Shown here: one piece after another, positions 45,798 through 47,927 of the stretch
Position numbering within the stretch: position 1 is the stretch's first letter
How the letters are laid out: each line of letters starts with the position of its first letter
DNA from: a virus
Virus record (IMG/VR): IMGVR_UViG_3300007734_000708
Coordinates: 1-47,927 of that record
Strand: one strand, 5' to 3'
DNA: 47,927 nucleotides
Notes under the pieces: generated by a model
Database searches by the model: none
What the model was told of the DNA's origin: nothing
Seen by the model: the letters and a program-made list of their open reading frames with translations, nothing else
Translations under genes and position numbers: made by a program

Positions 45798-46091
45798 TTA
45801 TTCTTCTATACAGTTTTTACATTCATAAGAACTACCTATAGTGCTACCTAATTGATCGTAGAAAAATGCTTTATCTACCATTCCCACCCCATATTTTGTT
45901 TCTAATTCTGGAATGTTGTCTGTTCCATTTTCACATTTGTATTCTGAGAGAATACGTTCGTATTCTTCTATGGGTGGGCCTTCATACATTGTTCTGTATG
46001 TTTTTCCTAATTTTCTACCTTTGTAAATACCCTCTTCAAATTCTTGAAGTTGTGAAGTGGGTGTGTTGCAACGATCGCATTTAGATTCCAT
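45798..46091 (-). CDS. small zinc-binding protein
   Basis: 97 aa. CxxC at the N-terminus (SKCDRCNTP) and another near the C-terminus (YECKNCIEE) form a split zinc knuckle around a middle region of mixed charge (GRKLGKTYRTMYEGPPIEEY). One base from the 114-aa gene. Role unknown. Confidence 0.62.
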   Translation of the reverse strand: MESKCDRCNTPTSQLQEFEEGIYKGRKLGKTYRTMYEGPPIEEYERILSEYKCENGTDNIPELETKYGVGMVDKAFFYDQLGSTIGSSYECKNCIEE

Positions 46092-46092
46092 T

Positions 46093-46482
46093 TTATTTTA
46101 TGTTGTTTAAATTTGGATCAATTATAATTGTGTCTGTTGAAGTTCTAGTAGTAAAGTTAGATAATTTAGAATACCCATGTTTTTTAGGGTTAGGAATCAT
46201 TTTATTACCCATAACACACCCACAAATACCATTACCACCATTTTTAGGGTTACATCCACAAATTTCGGCATATAGTATTTCATCAGGTTCACCTACAGTA
46301 AACCCAGGTGTGGGAATAAACGGTATACTGGGTGTAGGAGTGGACGGTTCATCTTCTTCATAGATATCAATTAGTTTAAATACCTCTTCCTTGAATATCC
46401 CAATGGTATCAGGCATTATTCTTTGTTCGCATATTTCATCAAACTTTTTGTTGATGAGTTTTTTTAATGTTTTTATTTCCAT
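46093..46482 (-). CDS. uncharacterised protein with CGC motifs
   Basis: 129 aa. N-terminal helix (KTLKKLINKKFDEICEQRIM), a Pro/Thr-rich middle (STPTPSIPFIPTPGFTVGEP) and EICGCNPKNGGNGICGCVMG near residue 90, possibly metal-binding. Ends in IIIDPNLNNIK. One base from each neighbour. No family recognised. Confidence 0.58.
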   Translation of the reverse strand: MEIKTLKKLINKKFDEICEQRIMPDTIGIFKEEVFKLIDIYEEDEPSTPTPSIPFIPTPGFTVGEPDEILYAEICGCNPKNGGNGICGCVMGNKMIPNPKKHGYSKLSNFTTRTSTDTIIIDPNLNNIK

Positions 46483-46483
46483 T

Positions 46484-46849
46484 TTATTTTAGTTTAAACA
46501 ATTCGTAAACACTATTTTTAGTTTTAAATTTAACATAGTCTTCTCTTTGCTCTACTATTTCAGTAACATCAGTTGTCTGCCAATTAAAGAACTGATTGAA
46601 CGGTCCCATAAGTAATGAACGGCCAATAGCTGGTTCCTGATGGTCAGCTAGGTAGCGACCATCTTCATCCCACTCTATCCATTTTATATCAACAGAATGG
46701 TTTATTAAATTGTCTCGTTCACGAACTAGTTTCCAATTTGGTTTACCTTGTGTTAGTAGTCCAAGCAAAGCAGCTTGGTCATCTGTCATTTTTAAATTTC
46801 CATTCTCATCCATTTCGAGAAGTATTTTTGGTTGTTCTCCTGATATCAT
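46484..46849 (-). CDS. uncharacterised 121-aa protein
   Basis: MISGEQPKILLEMDENGNLK, then WKLVRERDNLINHSVDIKWI and FNQFFNWQTTDVTEIVEQRE, ending VYELFKLK. Mixed alpha/beta, no motif. It overlaps the first tandem MTPQEKA-type gene by 4 bases. Function unknown. Confidence 0.6.
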   Translation of the reverse strand: MISGEQPKILLEMDENGNLKMTDDQAALLGLLTQGKPNWKLVRERDNLINHSVDIKWIEWDEDGRYLADHQEPAIGRSLLMGPFNQFFNWQTTDVTEIVEQREDYVKFKTKNSVYELFKLK

Positions 46850-47073
46850 AGTTTTTCTATTTCTTGTTTAACTTCATTCCAATACATTAGCCTTTCATCT
46901 TGGTAGCGAGGGTCTTTCAATTCACTGCTTTTACATTGTTCAAGTATGACTTCATTCACAGCCATTAAAGCACATTCTTTTGCATTTTTATTTTTCATGT
47001 TGTCGCTTAGAAATGACATAATAGTATTTCTAAAATTATCAACTAGCTGTTCTGCTTTTTCTTGTGGTGTCAT
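46846..47073 (-). CDS. MTPQEKA-family small protein (tandem copy 4)
   Basis: 75 aa from MTPQEKAEQLVDNFRNTIMS, with AKECALMAVNEVI in the middle and YWNEVKQEIEKL at the end. The longer frame MGRLRLLD is an extension into the previous gene and is rejected. ATGA overlaps on both sides. Confidence 0.7.
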   Translation of the reverse strand: MTPQEKAEQLVDNFRNTIMSFLSDNMKNKNAKECALMAVNEVILEQCKSSELKDPRYQDERLMYWNEVKQEIEKL

Positions 47074-47267
47074 AGTTTCTCTATTTCTTGTTTGACTTCT
47101 GTCCAATAATCTGAGTCGTCCCATTCTTTTGAATATGATATCAATTCATCTACTGCTGTTAGAGCACATTGTTTTGCAGTATCAAAACACATTGGATAAC
47201 TTCCAAATTCATCTTGTGCTCCATTCATTTTGTCAAATAATTCTTGTGCTTTTTCTTGTGGTGTCAT
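47070..47267 (-). CDS. MTPQEKA-family small protein (tandem copy 3)
   Basis: 65 aa, MTPQEKAQELFDKMNGAQDE, AKQCALTAVDELI, YWTEVKQEIEKL. Same start, middle and end as the other copies; the spacer regions vary. 4-base overlaps on both sides. Confidence 0.7.
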   Translation of the reverse strand: MTPQEKAQELFDKMNGAQDEFGSYPMCFDTAKQCALTAVDELISYSKEWDDSDYWTEVKQEIEKL

Positions 47268-47485
47268 AATTTTTCTATTTCTTGTTTAACCTTCATGTAA
47301 AATTCCTTAGAGCCATCCTCTATTTCATTGTCAATATCTCCGCCCCATGGCGTAACTCTAATCAATTCGTCCACAGCTATTAAAGCACATTGTTTTACTC
47401 TTTGATTACTACCACCCAATGCAGTATCCAAAACAACTAAATTATATTTTTGAATTAGCTCTAATGCTTTTTCTTTTGGTGTCAT
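47264..47485 (-). CDS. MTPQEKA-family small protein (tandem copy 2)
   Basis: 73 aa, MTPKEKALELIQKYNLVVLD, KQCALIAVDELIRVTPWGGD, FYMKVKQEIEKL. Third-position drift between copies shows old duplication. ATGA overlaps with neighbours. Confidence 0.7.
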   Translation of the reverse strand: MTPKEKALELIQKYNLVVLDTALGGSNQRVKQCALIAVDELIRVTPWGGDIDNEIEDGSKEFYMKVKQEIEKL

Positions 47486-47706
47486 AATTTTTCAATTTCA
47501 GTTTTAACTTCTCTCCAGTAGTCAATTAGGTCTAAAAGTATATTGCCTCTAACGTCTATATCTCTGATATCTTCGTTTAGCGTTCTGATGGTTTCATCTA
47601 CTGCTATTAAAGCACATTGTTTAGAATCAGCAACTGAAACATTATGGTGTGTTTCACGCCAATAAAATTTATTTACCAATTCTTCTGCTTTTTCTTTTGG
47701 TATCAT
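47482..47706 (-). CDS. MTPQEKA-family small protein (tandem copy 1)
   Basis: 74 aa, MIPKEKAEELVNKFYWRETH, KQCALIAVDETIRTLNEDIR, YWREVKTEIEKL. First of four tandem paralogues in transcription order; overlaps the metallophosphoesterase stop by 4 bases. Confidence 0.7.
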   Translation of the reverse strand: MIPKEKAEELVNKFYWRETHHNVSVADSKQCALIAVDETIRTLNEDIRDIDVRGNILLDLIDYWREVKTEIEKL

Positions 47707-47927
47707 ATTTCAAATACATTTCCGTTATACGTTAAACCTAAATCAAATCTTCTATCAGTTACTCCTGCTGCATTACTAAATGTAATACCATAGTCAGGTA
47801 GGTATCTGAGTCCAGTATTGATTATGTCTTCAAAGTTGTGAATGTGTCCTGATAAAAAGTATTTTGGTTTAATTCTATCCAAAACATGTTTACGCAAAGC
47901 ACCATCACCACAAAACTCTAATACATT
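47703..47927 (-). CDS. metallophosphoesterase, C-terminal fragment (cut by window edge)
   Basis: The frame is open to the right edge, so the gene begins outside; 74 residues are visible. IKPKYFLSGHIHNFEDIINT contains GHIH, the late metal-binding motif of calcineurin-like phosphoesterases, followed by the typical SNAAGV ... VFEI ending. Such phage enzymes act as nucleases, phosphatases or nucleotide hydrolases; which applies cannot be told from the fragment. The upstream GDGALRKHV part suggests a normal C-terminal region. Confidence 0.75.
   Translation of the reverse strand, partial: NVLEFCGDGALRKHVLDRIKPKYFLSGHIHNFEDIINTGLRYLPDYGITFSNAAGVTDRRFDLGLTYNGNVFEI

Noticed and set aside
1-47927. CRISPR array, insertion sequence, integrase/attachment site or reverse transcriptase/diversity-generating element
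   Set aside because: No regularly spaced direct repeats with spacers, no transposase, integrase or reverse transcriptase motifs, and no template/variable repeat pair were seen.

Overview
The window is an AT-rich (about 30% G+C) piece of a large tailed-phage genome, T4-like in its baseplate and late-transcription genes. Every gene I accept is on the minus strand, so transcription runs from high to low coordinates. A Bacteroidota host is suggested by three things: a giant secreted protein ending in a type IX secretion (T9SS) type B / gliding-motility C-terminal domain, promoter-like boxes resembling the Bacteroidota -7 element (TAnnTTTG), and AT-rich translation starts without classical Shine-Dalgarno sequences. 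The phage assignment rests on the baseplate wedge gp6-like and gp25-like proteins, a gp5-like hub/spike and a gp55-like late sigma factor.

Layout in the direction of transcription. (1) 47.9-45.4 kb: a compact operon of small proteins with 4-nt overlaps, including four tandem MTPQEKA-type paralogues, below a metallophosphoesterase truncated by the window edge. (2) 45.4-40.7 kb: another operon of small accessory proteins, with MKLYT and TAVEWL paralogue families whose members overlap by 11 nt. (3) 40.7-37.1 kb: DNA metabolism, namely an ATP-dependent DNA ligase, a DUF932-like protein, a zinc-ribbon protein and a RecA/RadA-type ATPase, with two aberrant tRNA-like elements between them. (4) 37-29.4 kb: many very short genes, most preceded by a copy of a 29-nt promoter-like element. 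They include lipoproteins, two secreted proteins, a SWIM zinc-finger protein, an AT-hook protein, and a more G+C-rich patch with a caspase-like protein. (5) 29.4-25.1 kb: tRNA-Glu(TTC), tRNA-Arg(TCT), two more aberrant tRNA-like elements, a membrane-anchored lytic transglycosylase, a GIY-YIG/T5orf172 protein and a Cys-rich lipoprotein. (6) 25.1-20.3 kb: the giant T9SS-type secreted protein, broken by a one-base frameshift. (7) 20.1-18.1 kb: HD hydrolase, small proteins and the gp55-like sigma factor. (8) 18.1-0.1 kb: the baseplate/tail structural operon, then a GIY-YIG gene cut by the left edge.

Two regulatory signals stand out. Twenty-two copies of GGCTT-N16-TAnnTTTA, always 29 nt long, lie upstream of genes in the 26.8-45.5 kb accessory region and are probably early/middle promoters. 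A second motif, ATATTTAT, lies a few bases upstream of late-type genes (tail, lysis and secreted genes) and may be the late promoter read by the gp55-like factor. Both are inferences from pattern and position.

The least explained features are the T9SS-sorted phage protein, four tRNA-like elements with intact acceptor and T arms but abnormal anticodon regions, an imperfect 23-bp inverted repeat flanking one small membrane-protein gene, and the overlapping paralogue cassettes.
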